A stretch of 64,000 nt of DNA, taken from assembly GCA_035582835.1 (NCBI GenBank), contig JAYKAV010002929.1, forward strand, positions 483,589 to 547,588, in the 5' to 3' direction. The position numbers and the translations under genes were made by a program. Shown in pieces: positions 11,858-22,750 of the stretch. The notes beneath the pieces are model-generated. The model did no database searches. It was not told the origin of the DNA and saw only the letters and a program-made list of their open reading frames with translations. Position 1 is the stretch's first letter; the number at the start of each line of letters is the position of its first letter. This DNA comes from Phoebastria nigripes. Lineage: Eukaryota; Chordata; Aves; Procellariiformes; Diomedeidae.

Positions 11858-12477
11858 GCAATAGAACAAAACAATTTGCAAAGGCACAGACAGTTGTCTT
11901 ACTGATATATTGCTTTTTCTCTACTACAAATCCACTGAAGTATGGTGGGTACTTATGCAAATAATTTTTCTGTAATCTGTCAGTATAGCCTTTAGAAAAT
12001 GTTGAAATGTAATTTCAAGGAGCTTTTCAGCAATATTTTAGATTTTATGGGAAATTTTTTTGTGGTAGTTACAGCTTGTGTTTCAACCAACTCTGTTCAT
12101 TATATATTAGTCTCTGTTGCACAATTAAGGAAGGATACGTGTTTATCGCCCTGGTTTGGCTGCCAAGATCCAATTTCTAGTTTCAGTGTTTTGCCTCACT
12201 AGCATCTAATGGGAGGCAGGGAGTGACATACCTTGTTTTGCTGCATTGTTTAATAAGGTTACCCTGTGTTAATAAAGAACTAAAAACTTTCTAGACTTGG
12301 ACATTTCATATGTTATTTTTTAGTATTTTGTTTTAAACGGCACTGATTTGTAAGTTAAAGGCCAGATACGCATTGTTACTGCTTTAAGATTTCATAGTTT
12401 TACATTTTATTCTTTAAGGATATTTCACTTCTCTTTTATAATATGTCTATAAGGAACCTCTTTTCTCTCTCCATCAG

Positions 12478-12659
12478 GCCTTCTGAAATACCAGTTAGTG
12501 CTGCACATGCATCTGAGATGCCAGGATGGAAGCACTACTTACCTGGCTTCCTTGAAAGCCCTGACCTGCATTCCAGTGAGGCAGCATGAAACTGCACTAG
12601 TGTCAGCAATCACCACTAACTGCAAGCCATACCTTCCTCCCCTTGTGCCACCACAGAAG
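12478..12659 (+). CDS. Candidate internal exon, product not recognised
   Basis: A 182-bp plus-strand block preceded by the pyrimidine tract CCTCTTTTCTCTCTCCATCAG (AG at 12,476-12,477) and followed by the donor CACAGAAG|GTAAGG (GT at 12,660-12,661). After two phase-completing bases, one frame is open for 60 codons exactly to the donor. The block has visibly higher GC than its flanks. The peptide contains several Cys and Leu residues and a Pro-rich end (PPLVPPQK). I do not recognise it. It lies on the opposite strand from the 2-8 kb candidates, so it cannot belong to the same transcript. It could equally be a non-coding RNA exon. I estimate an open frame like this arises in roughly one such block in six by chance. 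Confidence 0.25.
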
Positions 12660-15600
12660 GTAAGGAACTGTAAGGGCACTCAGTTCTTAGTTCAAGGTGT
12701 GGCAATGTATGCTTCAGTGCTGGGAGTCTTTGGGTTTCAGTCCTCCAGCAAAAGGAGCATGGAACACAGCTTGAGAGTCTTGCTCTAGATGCTAGGGCTC
12801 CAAATGAGAGCATCAGCTAACGAGAAGTAGCAGCAGATAGGCATGTGGAAATGACAGCTGACCAATGGACATTAAGTGCCAGTCATCCTTGAAGGCTGAA
12901 ATCTGAACCCTGAAGTGGCAGGCAATGACTGTAGAGGATCTTGGCTGCATTGCCTTTACTGAGGTAATGGGGTCATCTCAGATTTACTTTGTTGAGAACC
13001 AAAACTAATATCAAATGTAATTGATAAACATCTTTGTCTCATCTATCTATCAATGGTAGATAAACTACCCAGATATCGTAACACTCACTTTTAGTGCAGG
13101 AGCTGTCCCACGCCAAAGGCCCTTCAAGTACTATTTCCCACCAAAATCTTAAAGAACAACCACTCTGTATGTGCTGTTTTCTAAATCTGTAAAATGGGCA
13201 TCCACCACTGAACACCTGTTTTTTTCCTTTTATTAAGAAACCACGTTCATGTCAAAAATGGGGCCAGATAATAGGATGTCTCCAACTTGCTATGTTGCAT
13301 ACTGGTGCTGTGAACAGTAGCTCCAAGCCAGCACAGAAAACAGTTCAGCTGTTTCAGAGGTGAAAGGGCAGGGAGACTGGACAGCGAACTGTGGGAGAAA
13401 ACCTAAAAATGAACCAAAATCAAATTCTGGCCCTAGCAAGTCCATATGTACTCAGAGGAGTACTCAGAGGTTTTGAATGTCATTTAAATATTATCCTGAA
13501 AATAAATGCTCCTTTGACTGGAAAGTTAAATTTATTGTTGACTGGGTTCTTGATAAAAGAAATCCCATAACAAATAACAGGTTCCACCTCTGAGTTTGTG
13601 TACATGCACAGAAAGAGGATGCTGCATAGCAAGTTCCCCCTTTTTCTGGAAATGTATGAAATTCCACGATGAAAAGGCTGAGAGACCAAGTGTACAGTTG
13701 GGGCAGAGGGAGGGAATGAGAGGCATGAGTTATTATATCCTCATTATATCCTAGAGGATATAACCAGAGACCTAAGATTAAGCATAAAGAAAGGTAGTAT
13801 CTCTTTCATGAAGAATTTCCTGCCAAGGTGAAGACAATTTTTTTTTAAGCCTTTTGGTACTCTGGAGCATCCGGAAGCACCATGAATCTTGCGGAGTGTG
13901 CACTCTCGGCAGGTGAAAAAAAAACAGGGAGGAAAGAAAGTTTGCTGCATGGTGTATAGTCTTCCTTTACATGCAGTCAGAAACCTTTGACATTTCTGCT
14001 TACAGTTTAGGTGATGATGAAAATTCAAAACATTTGTTTTAAATATTTGTACCTGGCAAGTTCCAACAAGACAAAAACGCTAACTTTACAAGTATCCTGT
14101 GACAATGGAGGAATGAAGTTCTCACAGTATCAGAAGTACCTTTGCAGCATATTCATGCTATAAACCTTTCCTCTGGGTTTTCAGCTCTGTTTATAACAGG
14201 CATCTAAATCCCACACTGCCCATAATATATTAAAATGACAACAGGATTGCATTCCTAAGTAATGCAGCTTCTTTGCTGAAAGACAGAGTACCAAACCTAA
14301 GTTTAGCATTAAAGATCTGAATGCATTTAGTAATGTTTTAGTAAAGTTTATGAGTGTTTTCCATGGTTGTGGAGTAACAGTTGGAAAAGAAAACAGTGAG
14401 GATATGTTATATAAATACTTGCATAAACCACCTTTTTTTGCATATTTATTCCAGCATTAGATAGATCAGCCATTTACAATACAGTACATTACAGCAACTG
14501 CAATAAAATCTAACTGTATTTTTTTTAAATACATCAACCCCATTAGATGCTTTTCTGCCACTAATACTCTCATTTCAGTTTCTTATATTATTTTTTCCCT
14601 ATTCCAATTTATTGCTAACAAAAATCTGCGCACAACATGGACAGGGATGGATGTTCTTTTTTAGCTTTTGCTACATGTAAATCATAATCCTGTGTTCCAT
14701 CAGTACTCCTTGTTCTTCACCGCTTCAAAGCCTATTTGAAAAGATACTTTTACCTTTTAATTCCCCTCTATCTATCATTTAAACCTATTTTTGCTTAGAA
14801 CTTAGTATTGCTTAGAACTGCATATTATTTTCAAAGAGGAACTGGAAGGAAGATATCATGAAACCACATTTCATATATTATATGAATCAACAGTTAAAAC
14901 CATTTTTTACTGGTATTTGCTAGTGCCAGTCTCTAATCTTCTAAGAGAATAATTATTCTGTCATGATGCCCACCACTATCATCTCATGCATGGTATAGTT
15001 GCACACTTCAAATTTTGACTAAGCCATGACTCTGTTGGTTCTAGAATTTACCATTGTCATGGTCAATGGCTTTCTCTACATATAGTTGGCTATCATGCTG
15101 CATCTCCCACAGATCTGGAGCATGTGACATGCAGAGTAAGTGCAGAGCTGATCTAAGCTGATACTAATTTTCAGATCAGCTGTAGATTTTTGGTGTCATA
15201 CTACAAATGTAGTCTCTGCCTCCTGAGCCTATCAAAATGTTTTGCAAGCCATGCCTAACTCATGACTGAAAGAATGGTCTCCTCTATGCTATTCCATTGC
15301 CACCACACAACCAACTGTTCTTGTCTGGGAAGGGAACTATTTCATTACCTTTTAGCATTCATGTAGGCCACCATTCAGTCAGTGAGATAGATTGATATTT
15401 GGTCAACATGTGAAAATTCTTATGGAGCCTTTGCTTAAACTGAAATACTGGTATTTAACCTTCTGTCTGGTGAGTTCATCCTTGGGCAGGTTGCTCAGCA
15501 GAGAAATTGTGTCAGTGTTATCTTGTATTNTCCTTTTTCTCTATCGCTGTTGCTAGGTGTATTATTTGTTTATTTTAACCTCCCAGAAGGCCCAAATTAA

Positions 15601-15699
15601 GATCAGGGTCATACACAAATATACAGTAAAAGATGATATTTGACCTGAAGGGTTTGCCTTCTGAGCAACTAAGACAGAAAAACAGGATATGAAAGGAAG
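12660..15699. other. Non-coding stretch, nothing recognised
   Basis: No gene recognised. Small structures include a 12-bp tandem duplication at 13,448-13,471 (GTACTCAGAGGA/T), an inverted repeat at 13,744-13,763 and a 9-bp-arm hairpin at 15,146-15,181. Open frames at 13,480-14,028 (-) are chance length. AAATCTGTAAAATGGGCAT near 13,185 resembles a SINE fragment but is too short to call. Confidence 0.5.
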
Positions 15700-15803
15700 C
15701 ATTACGATGCCTCATTTAGAAGTGGGGAAATAAGGCATGCTGGAGATTACAAAAGAAACACTGCAGCTGAGCTAAGAAGTGAATCCACATCTTTTGAACA
15801 GAG
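15700..15803 (+). repeat. MIR-like SINE remnant
   Basis: The order CCTCATTTAGAAGTGGGGAAA, TAAGGCA, GGAGATTAC, GCAGCTGAGCTAAGAAGTGAATCC, CATCTTTTGAAC follows the 3' half of MIR (CATTTTACAGATGAGGAAACTGAGGCA ... GCAGAGCTGGGATTCGAACC ... TCTTCTGAC) with many substitutions. Divergence is high, consistent with a copy older than the bird lineage. Confidence 0.45.
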
Positions 15804-17677
15804 TTGCACAAGTTTTTTTGGCCAGGAGTTTAGTAGATCTGAGTGATTTACAAAAATCAGGTCAAATCTTACAAAAATTTGCAGCCAGATTTTAAAAATA
15901 AAAATGGGATCNAAACACTTGCACATTTCTACAACTGAAATTCAAATAGATTTTGCAGGTAGGATTCATAAAAGGGTGTAGGTGCTATATATAAAAGCAG
16001 AACAAAGAAGGTGTCCTCACCCTATGGCTTCATGCCTAACACACACCAGGTTTAACTTCATTCTCTCATTTCTGAAGGCTCTGTAATTGCTTATAGGAAA
16101 GGCATTTCCTCTTGGCTGGTCTTATTAATATCATGCAACCTGTTTGGGAAGCTTTAACTGCATCAAGATACACATTTAATTCAATCTAGAATTATTGTAA
16201 TTATGCCTGTCATGATTTCCTGAAGTTTTTGAGAAAAAAAAATCAGTTCCACATTGACCAAAAGCCTTGCTAAGTTTCTTAAGCCACAAGACTATCCTTC
16301 CCTTCATACCATTCTTCCCATGTGGGAATTCTAAAATCCTGCCTCTAAATATGCTTTGAGAGTTCTATGGACTAATGGCTATATTTTCACCAAAATTTGA
16401 ACAGTTTATCAATCCACCAAATATTTTTCTCAACATGAGGCAAGTGGTTTTGCACTCTCAGCTTGCCAGTGCAAATAGACAACCATGAAGACAATTTCAG
16501 CAAAAAGAAAAAAAAAGGAAATTTAAAGTTAGATTGATGCATGCTTTCTCCAAACACATGGAAATTTTGCCATTTTTAGCAGTGCTATTTAAACAGGAAC
16601 TGCAATGAGTATTTTAGGCTCCAGGGTGCCTGCAGTCAGGACTAAGGAGCCACACAGCTATTAATATAAGCAGACACCCCTCCCTATTAACCAGAAGACA
16701 GCAACTGGTTGTATTGTCTTGTGTTTTCAAATCATAGAAANAATTATGAGCAAATGCAAAATTGCAATTTTTCCAAGCAACAAACTGGAAATCTTGCTGA
16801 GGTGTTCCTCCATTGTAGTCAGCCTTTTACTAATGCTCTTTCATGTGTGAAAATTTTCTGTATTTGCCGAGGAGGGAAATCAGCTTTCCCTGAACAGCTT
16901 TTGTCAGTCTCCATCTGTATTAAGTGCCAAGTGAAATGCAAAGTTAAAATGAAATTAAACACACGTTTACCTTGGTCAGCATTAGAAAGGCAGTCATCAC
17001 ACTCCTGTCTAATATACCATAGAGAAACCTGTTTCTGGGATCTCAAAAATAACTATGCTACTATTCATTAGAACTGGAGAGTTTTAGCAGCAGCAAAACC
17101 ATAAGTTTTACTGCACCCTCTGTAATTGATGACATTCTAGAATTATACCAGGAGGATTCCCACAAAATNTATTTTCCCCAAGAGAGTGATATATTTTTGT
17201 TCTGAATACCTTAGAATGGGGCTCAGGAAGAGATTCACTTCATAAACGTATGTTTCTTTCAATTTTCATTTGTGGAGGAGAAAATAATCAAAGGATTTTA
17301 GCACATTGCTTTATAGTAAGAAATTTTTACTCACACTGAAACAATTGGATGACTTGCATGGGATATTCCATGCAGCTCTCTAATACAAATAGCTGTCTAA
17401 GGGCTAGATTCCACGATGCTTGATAATATCTTTGGAACTGGTTCCAGCCTCCTGCATGATGATGCACACACCCTGCTTTCTAGATTACAACCCACACAAT
17501 TAAAGCTCTCTTCCTGAGCCACTGCATGGCTGACCTATTTTCTATATGGACTTAGCTGAAACAATCAATGGACATAGCCATGCGTAAAGCGCAAGGCATA
17601 GCTAAACAGTCCCAAGAGAGGGTTTCAGACTGCTCTGTGCCCCATAGCCCCATGCTGGGATGCAAGTCTTCAGGCAT

Positions 17678-17706
17678 TTTTCCCCTTGCCCTAGGGCAGG
17701 GGAAAA
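17678..17706. repeat. Near-perfect palindrome
   Basis: TTTTCCCCTTGCCC is followed by TA and then GGGCAGGGGAAAA. The arms pair along their whole length except for one bulged base. It could form a hairpin or cruciform. No function is evident from context. Confidence 0.85.
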
Positions 17707-19619
17707 GTGGCCTCAAGCAGGGACAGCATAGCATTCAGTTCACATTCAGGCAGATACATATGCATAGGAGGTACAGACAGGGGGTCTCGTGAAAGAAGTA
17801 CCCTCTCAGAAATAATACGTAAGCTCACAGCTTGGTTATCATCTAGGCTTAGAGTGCTGCCTGTAAGAAATTAGCCTACTGGTGCTGACTTGCATGAGGA
17901 GGTGGCTTGTTTGAATACTTCTACTAGCAGGGCACCATTCTCTTGGAACAGCTACTTCTAGTATGAATATGCAAGAAGAAAATCCATTCACAAGCTGGCT
18001 TTAAGTAACACAAAGGAACTAATTTAAAGTGTCAGAGCAGTAAAATCAAGAATAATGGCTACCGCAATAGTGCTGAGTTCAAGGAGCAGGGAGGGTGCCT
18101 AAAAGTAGCAGTGAGGGTCTGAACTATGGAAGGGGGCATTTCAATCAAATGAGAATGTTAGTTGAAATACTCCACAGTTAAATGTGAAAGCAGTAATATT
18201 CTTAGCAAGGCATTGATTCCACTTAACAAAACTATCATATAATAGGAAATACGAATGAAAAATAAGTGGAAGTGAGTATCACAAAAGACTATGCTCTGAT
18301 AGGGTAAGATTGTCCTAAAGGTTGAAGGCCTGTGGAAGTCCTAAAGCTCAAATTTACTTGGGGTCTGAAGCAATGAACAGGACTTGGTGANGTCTCTCTA
18401 TGGTGAAGTAAAACTAATCCCTAGAGAACGTATTTGCTCTGACCTAGGTCANGAGGCAGCAGAACAACTGACAGCAGTGAAACCTGCACTCCTACGAAAA
18501 GGGAGTAGATGTCAGCCTGCTCCAGACTCTGCATCTACAAAAATAAATAAGCATCCTGTATGAGCTACAGTCCATAAATGAGGAGCCAAAATGACAAGGA
18601 AACACTAGCACTGACCTAAGAGTGGCATCACCTGAATAGGACAGCCAAAAAACTGGAAGAACAACATGTTACCAAATGAGTAGCAATCAATACCTGTGTT
18701 ACAAGTAAAAGGATTCCTTAGAGATATTAACATGGTCTTTTCAATTGTTTCATAGCAGGTGGATCTATAAGCAAAAACCTTATAAAAAACCCTGCTGCCT
18801 CTAGCAAATTTTGCTGCCTTTATTACAAAAAGAAATTCATTGTTTACGCCCTAGCCAGAAGCCCTAGCCCATTTATGCACATGCTTAAATCCTATTGGAA
18901 TTTTAAAATTAAATAGATAATAATATTCTGTCCTGAACAGTGCTGCTTTCTTGAACAAAGACTTATGCCCTGAACACTGACTTAAAAATATAATAACTGT
19001 TCAATGATAAACTTGAATCTCTACTCCTGGTACAACTAGTCATGCAAGACTTGCTGAATATATATCATATATATTAGAGCCATATCTCTGATGCTCAAAA
19101 CATGCTGAAAAGAATATTCAAAGTAATGTAAAATGTGAGATTTGGCTTAATTTAAGTTTCAAATGCTAAAAATCTTAATTGCAATGCTAAGCATCTAAAT
19201 AAATGCAGTGAATTTTAATAAACACTTAATAACACTTTAATAAATAGACAATAAAGATCTTTAAAAAGGAAATAGTAGAAAAGGTGCATGGAATTCCAGC
19301 AAAGAAACTCTAACGGCAGCTCTCCACGGCTCAATTTTCTTTTGCTAATAAAATGTGCAAGCTGAAACGTAATGATTTCTAAATATAATTACAACAAAAT
19401 TTCTTAAAACATGTCCTGTAGTTTCCAATAACTATTTTAAAAGACTTCTTTTAACCTATACTGAACTTTTCTTAAATGAATAAGTTTGTACAAAAAAAGG
19501 AAACTTGCTGCTTGTCTACAGAGTAGATACAAAAAACGGCCAGTATCCTCTAATACATATTTCCTTGTTGATAATTTAGAATGTTGTGTCTGTTTCCTTA
19601 GATTACTGAGGTGCTTGAG

Positions 19620-19646
19620 TTTTGTTTTGTTTTGTTTTGTTTTTTT
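19620..19646. repeat. (TTTTG)n microsatellite
   Basis: Four TTTTG units followed by a seven-base T run. Confidence 0.9.
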
Positions 19647-21739
19647 AACTAAGATATAATTTACAACATCTTTTGGTTTAACAACTCATTTCAGTTAAAA
19701 GGAAAATAGCTGTATTTGCTACAAACTCTACCTTGACTTCTTGGATTGCTTATTTTGAGTCTCGGTGGTTTTTCTAGAATTTCAAACAGATGGCATTTAT
19801 CTTCAGAATGGCTGTGATATTTTACCTTTTATTACATGACATAACCAGGTTTTGACTGCTACTGATGTTTTGAGTATTNTATTTTATTATAAACTCTTAC
19901 TTATGTTTTGATTTCACTATGGGATCTGTTTTGAAACAGACTGTCATAGGATGGTTAAAGACAGATTTTTTAAAGAAAGCATTAATCAGAATAAGACAAA
20001 TATACAAGACTTTAGTACTTACTTTTATGGACACAACATTAAAGACTAACCTTGACTTCTCATTTTTAACGGTTCATCAAAAACTTAATTGAATAATTTA
20101 AGTGAATACTCAGCAAGTGAACCAGTGGGAGAGGGGATGGTGAGCCGTTTTATTGATAACATCAAAAAAGGGTAAAAATCCCACTGTAGAACTAAATTCC
20201 TTACTTTCTCCTCCAATGTTTGCCTCCTGATCTTGCGTTGTCATGACTCATAATAGCTGCAAGCTACATCATTCCATGGAAAAAAATACAACCAAGAGAT
20301 CTCAAGATGTGATTTCCTTCTTTCTCCTTCCTTACTTTTTCTACCTGCTTTAGATCAGCATGATTTCAGCAATTGCTCTTCTCTTCTGAGAATGTGGAGT
20401 GTAAAGTCTTTCCCATCACCATTACAGTATTCCTCATGCTTCCTTACAATCACCTAGTTCATTTAAGGTTCTTGCTATTGGNAAAGCAAAGAGAATAGTC
20501 ATCAGAGCTGCAGAATGTATGGCCATATATAGCGCCCCAGAGCAACACAATCCAAGCAAGAAACTTCTCTACAATAAAGAGAACTTCCCATGCTTGCATT
20601 TGTAACATATTTGCACACATTCTCTGGTTGCTTAAATTGCTTAAATTCTCTGATTAATTATGTAAAATAGTCTGTTACTGGAATCTCTTTCCAGCATGGG
20701 CTGTCGCCACCTTTTGTTCCTANCCCTAGGACCCAGCAGACCCATTTACGTGATTTAAAAATTTCCTTGCATCTACTTTCTGTAGTTTGGAAACAAATCA
20801 TCTCAATCGTAACTACAAGAAAAGGGAGTGGCTCCATTGGGAGTTTTGTCTTAAGAAAAACTATAAGACTAGACCATTTCCAAATAAGTAAAACAGTTTG
20901 TTCTGTTCATAGAAAGATAATTAAACTCTTACACTTGTTATGAAAAATTGTTGTTACATTTTTCTGTAACTCTGTACTCTAAGACTTCACAATGGAAAAT
21001 CTGAGTGAATAAAAATTTCTTTTTTCCTACTAATATTTCAACTACCAAAAGTCTTACCATTTCTCTTTAGACCAACCGGTATGCAGCACAGTGTAACCTG
21101 TAGTCCAGTGAAAGTGCATAGCCCAAATACAGCATTACAAACAGTTCATTTTACCATAATACTAATTTTTAGTAATACTGCATCCTTGCTTAGGAGTTTT
21201 TTCCTGTTAGTTCATCCTTTGAACTTAGCAAGCCATCTCACTACATACACAGAATAAGCAACCAGCTCTGAAAATAGAGCCATTTTAGAAGCAGCATTAG
21301 ATAAAGCTTGAGAGAGTACATAAGATGTATAAAAGTACTCCTTTACATACGAGAGAAAAACTTTTCAAATGTCTCATGTTTGTACATAGAGATGATTTTA
21401 TAAAGGGACTACTTGGCCTAGGCTAGTAATGGTCGCTGAACTTCAGCCACAGAAACAACTCTATCCACTCAGAAAAGGAATTATAAGCATAAAGTCTTGA
21501 AAAAATAGAAAGAATAGTGGAGCTAAGAAAATCGACTGAAAAAGTAAACTGCCAATCATAATGAATACAACATCATTTGGGGTTTCATTTATTATTCCTA
21601 GAAAAAAAAATAATTGGAATAAAAAATGCAAAAATGAAGTTATTGTTAGAGCATCAAGTATGTGATTAAATATCAGGTTTGTGTCTAATTCATGAAGTGC
21701 AATGATACGAATTACTCTGAAAACCAGATAAGAAACCTT

Positions 21740-21742
21740 ACC
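21740..21742 (-). other. Candidate first-exon splice donor
   Basis: Reading leftward out of the CpG island, the minus strand shows TATACTTAG|GTAAGG, with the last exon base at 21,742 and GT at 21,741-21,740. This is close to the consensus donor (AG|GTAAG) and about 100 bp from the island edge, as expected for a 5' UTR exon. No frame with an ATG stays open from the island through the donor, so the exon would be untranslated. Confidence 0.35.
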
Positions 21743-21990
21743 TAAGTATAACGCAGCCAAACTAGTCTGAATGGGTTTAATTAGCTTGACGGGCACTAGC
21801 AGTTAGCAAATTCTTAGAAAGCCTTACAATGCACAAAGGCCGCCGAAGCACCCCTCGTGGCTGAAGACCTCAGCGAGCTCCCAGATCGCTTCCAGCCCCG
21901 AATCGCTGCATATTTCGCTCAAGACCGTATTTGGCTCGGGGCACGGTGCAAACGGGGCTCGGGGTGCCGAGAGGAGGGGGCTTCCCGCGT

Positions 21991-22012
21991 CCCCCCCCCC
22001 CCCCCCCCCCCC
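21991..22012 (+). repeat. C22 homopolymer
   Basis: Twenty-two consecutive C on the plus strand (G on the minus strand) inside the CpG island. The length in the consensus may be inaccurate, because such tracts sequence poorly. The minus strand is a strong G-quadruplex candidate. Confidence 0.85.
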
Positions 22013-22030
22013 GCACGGCCAGGCAGCAGA

Positions 22031-22057
22031 CCCGGCCCCGGCCCCGGCCCCGGCCCT
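22031..22057 (-). repeat. (GGGGCC)n hexanucleotide tract
   Basis: The plus strand reads CCCGG followed by CCCCGG units, giving about four and a half copies. On the minus strand this is GGGGCC repeats. If the inferred leftward transcription is right, the RNA would carry the G-rich version. The assembly gap begins about 40 bases further on. Confidence 0.85.
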
Positions 22058-22097
22058 GCCCTGAGCGGCCCGCTCCCCGTGGGCACGGCCGGGCGCC

Positions 22098-22484
22098 NNN
22101 NNNNNNNNNNNNNNNNNNNNNNNNNNNNNNNNNNNNNNNNNNNNNNNNNNNNNNNNNNNNNNNNNNNNNNNNNNNNNNNNNNNNNNNNNNNNNNNNNNNN
22201 NNNNNNNNNNNNNNNNNNNNNNNNNNNNNNNNNNNNNNNNNNNNNNNNNNNNNNNNNNNNNNNNNNNNNNNNNNNNNNNNNNNNNNNNNNNNNNNNNNNN
22301 NNNNNNNNNNNNNNNNNNNNNNNNNNNNNNNNNNNNNNNNNNNNNNNNNNNNNNNNNNNNNNNNNNNNNNNNNNNNNNNNNNNNNNNNNNNNNNNNNNNN
22401 NNNNNNNNNNNNNNNNNNNNNNNNNNNNNNNNNNNNNNNNNNNNNNNNNNNNNNNNNNNNNNNNNNNNNNNNNNNNNNNNNNNN
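22098..22484. other. Assembly gap (387 Ns) inside the CpG island
   Basis: A continuous run of 387 Ns flanked on both sides by very GC-rich, CpG-dense sequence. Sequencing dropout in G/C-homopolymeric and quadruplex-prone DNA is the likely cause. The transcription start and any first coding exon may lie inside it. Confidence 0.98.
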
Positions 22485-22750
22485 CCGCGCCCCGCCGAGC
22501 GCCGCCGGCACGGCGCGCCCCTTGCGCGGCGTTCGCTGGTGGTGCGGGTCTTCAGCTGGGCTTCGAAAAGGGCATGTACCGCCCGGCTACCGCGCGCTCC
22601 CGCATCGGGGGTGCGTATTTCCCCGTCTTCGTGCAGCACCGCACGAATTTAGACGTCGAGAAATGCCGGTTTGCGCAGAGTCAGGAGCTTCTGTTTGCAG
22701 CTGCCGCACGGGTAGGAACCAGTGTCATCAGGGGCTGCGAGACGTTGTGG

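Larger units (their letters stand above)
7916..12477. other. Non-coding stretch with a duplicated unique segment
   Basis: No gene recognised. It holds both copies of a 74-80 bp direct repeat (10,464-10,537 and 11,423-11,502, separate entries), a polypurine tract at 11,723-11,857 and a somewhat GC-richer patch at 8,980-9,180 without an identifiable feature. At 10,608-10,620 the short motif CCATTGAAGTCAA resembles the core of the ancient palindromic repeat family seen at 2.3 kb. Confidence 0.5.
15804..21741. other. Non-coding stretch left of the CpG island
   Basis: No gene recognised. It contains a (TTTTG)n tract at 19,620-19,646 and a near-perfect 29-bp palindrome at 17,678-17,706. The 111-codon minus frame at 21,461-21,796 is strongly hydrophobic, but this follows from its T-rich codons. 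If the donor at 21,741 is used, this interval is the first intron of a leftward transcript. Confidence 0.5.
21836..22750. promoter_or_regulatory. CpG island / probable promoter, interrupted by assembly gap
   Basis: Base composition switches abruptly from AT-rich to GC-rich and CpG-dense. I count about 28 CpGs in the 257 known bases left of the gap and about 36 in the 261 bases right of it, against almost none per 250 bp elsewhere in the window. GC-box-like CCCCGCC is present near 22,490. There is no TATA box in the known part. In vertebrates such islands mark the promoters of broadly expressed or developmental genes. No open frame in the known sequence is convincing. The long frames across this region are artefacts, because they read through Ns. 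The donor at 21,741 favours leftward transcription. Divergent transcription is possible. Confidence 0.85.

Noticed and set aside
16971..17008. 38-bp mini-exon on the minus strand (acceptor TATATTAG, donor CCAAG|GTAAAC) with a Cys-rich reading
   Set aside because: The pyrimidine tract is poor, and 38 bp of open frame carries no statistical weight.
21461..21796. 111-codon hydrophobic, membrane-like frame on the minus strand next to the island
   Set aside because: The first codon used is GTG just after a stop. The hydrophobicity follows from T-rich codons, and the frame runs straight across the better-supported splice donor at 21,741.
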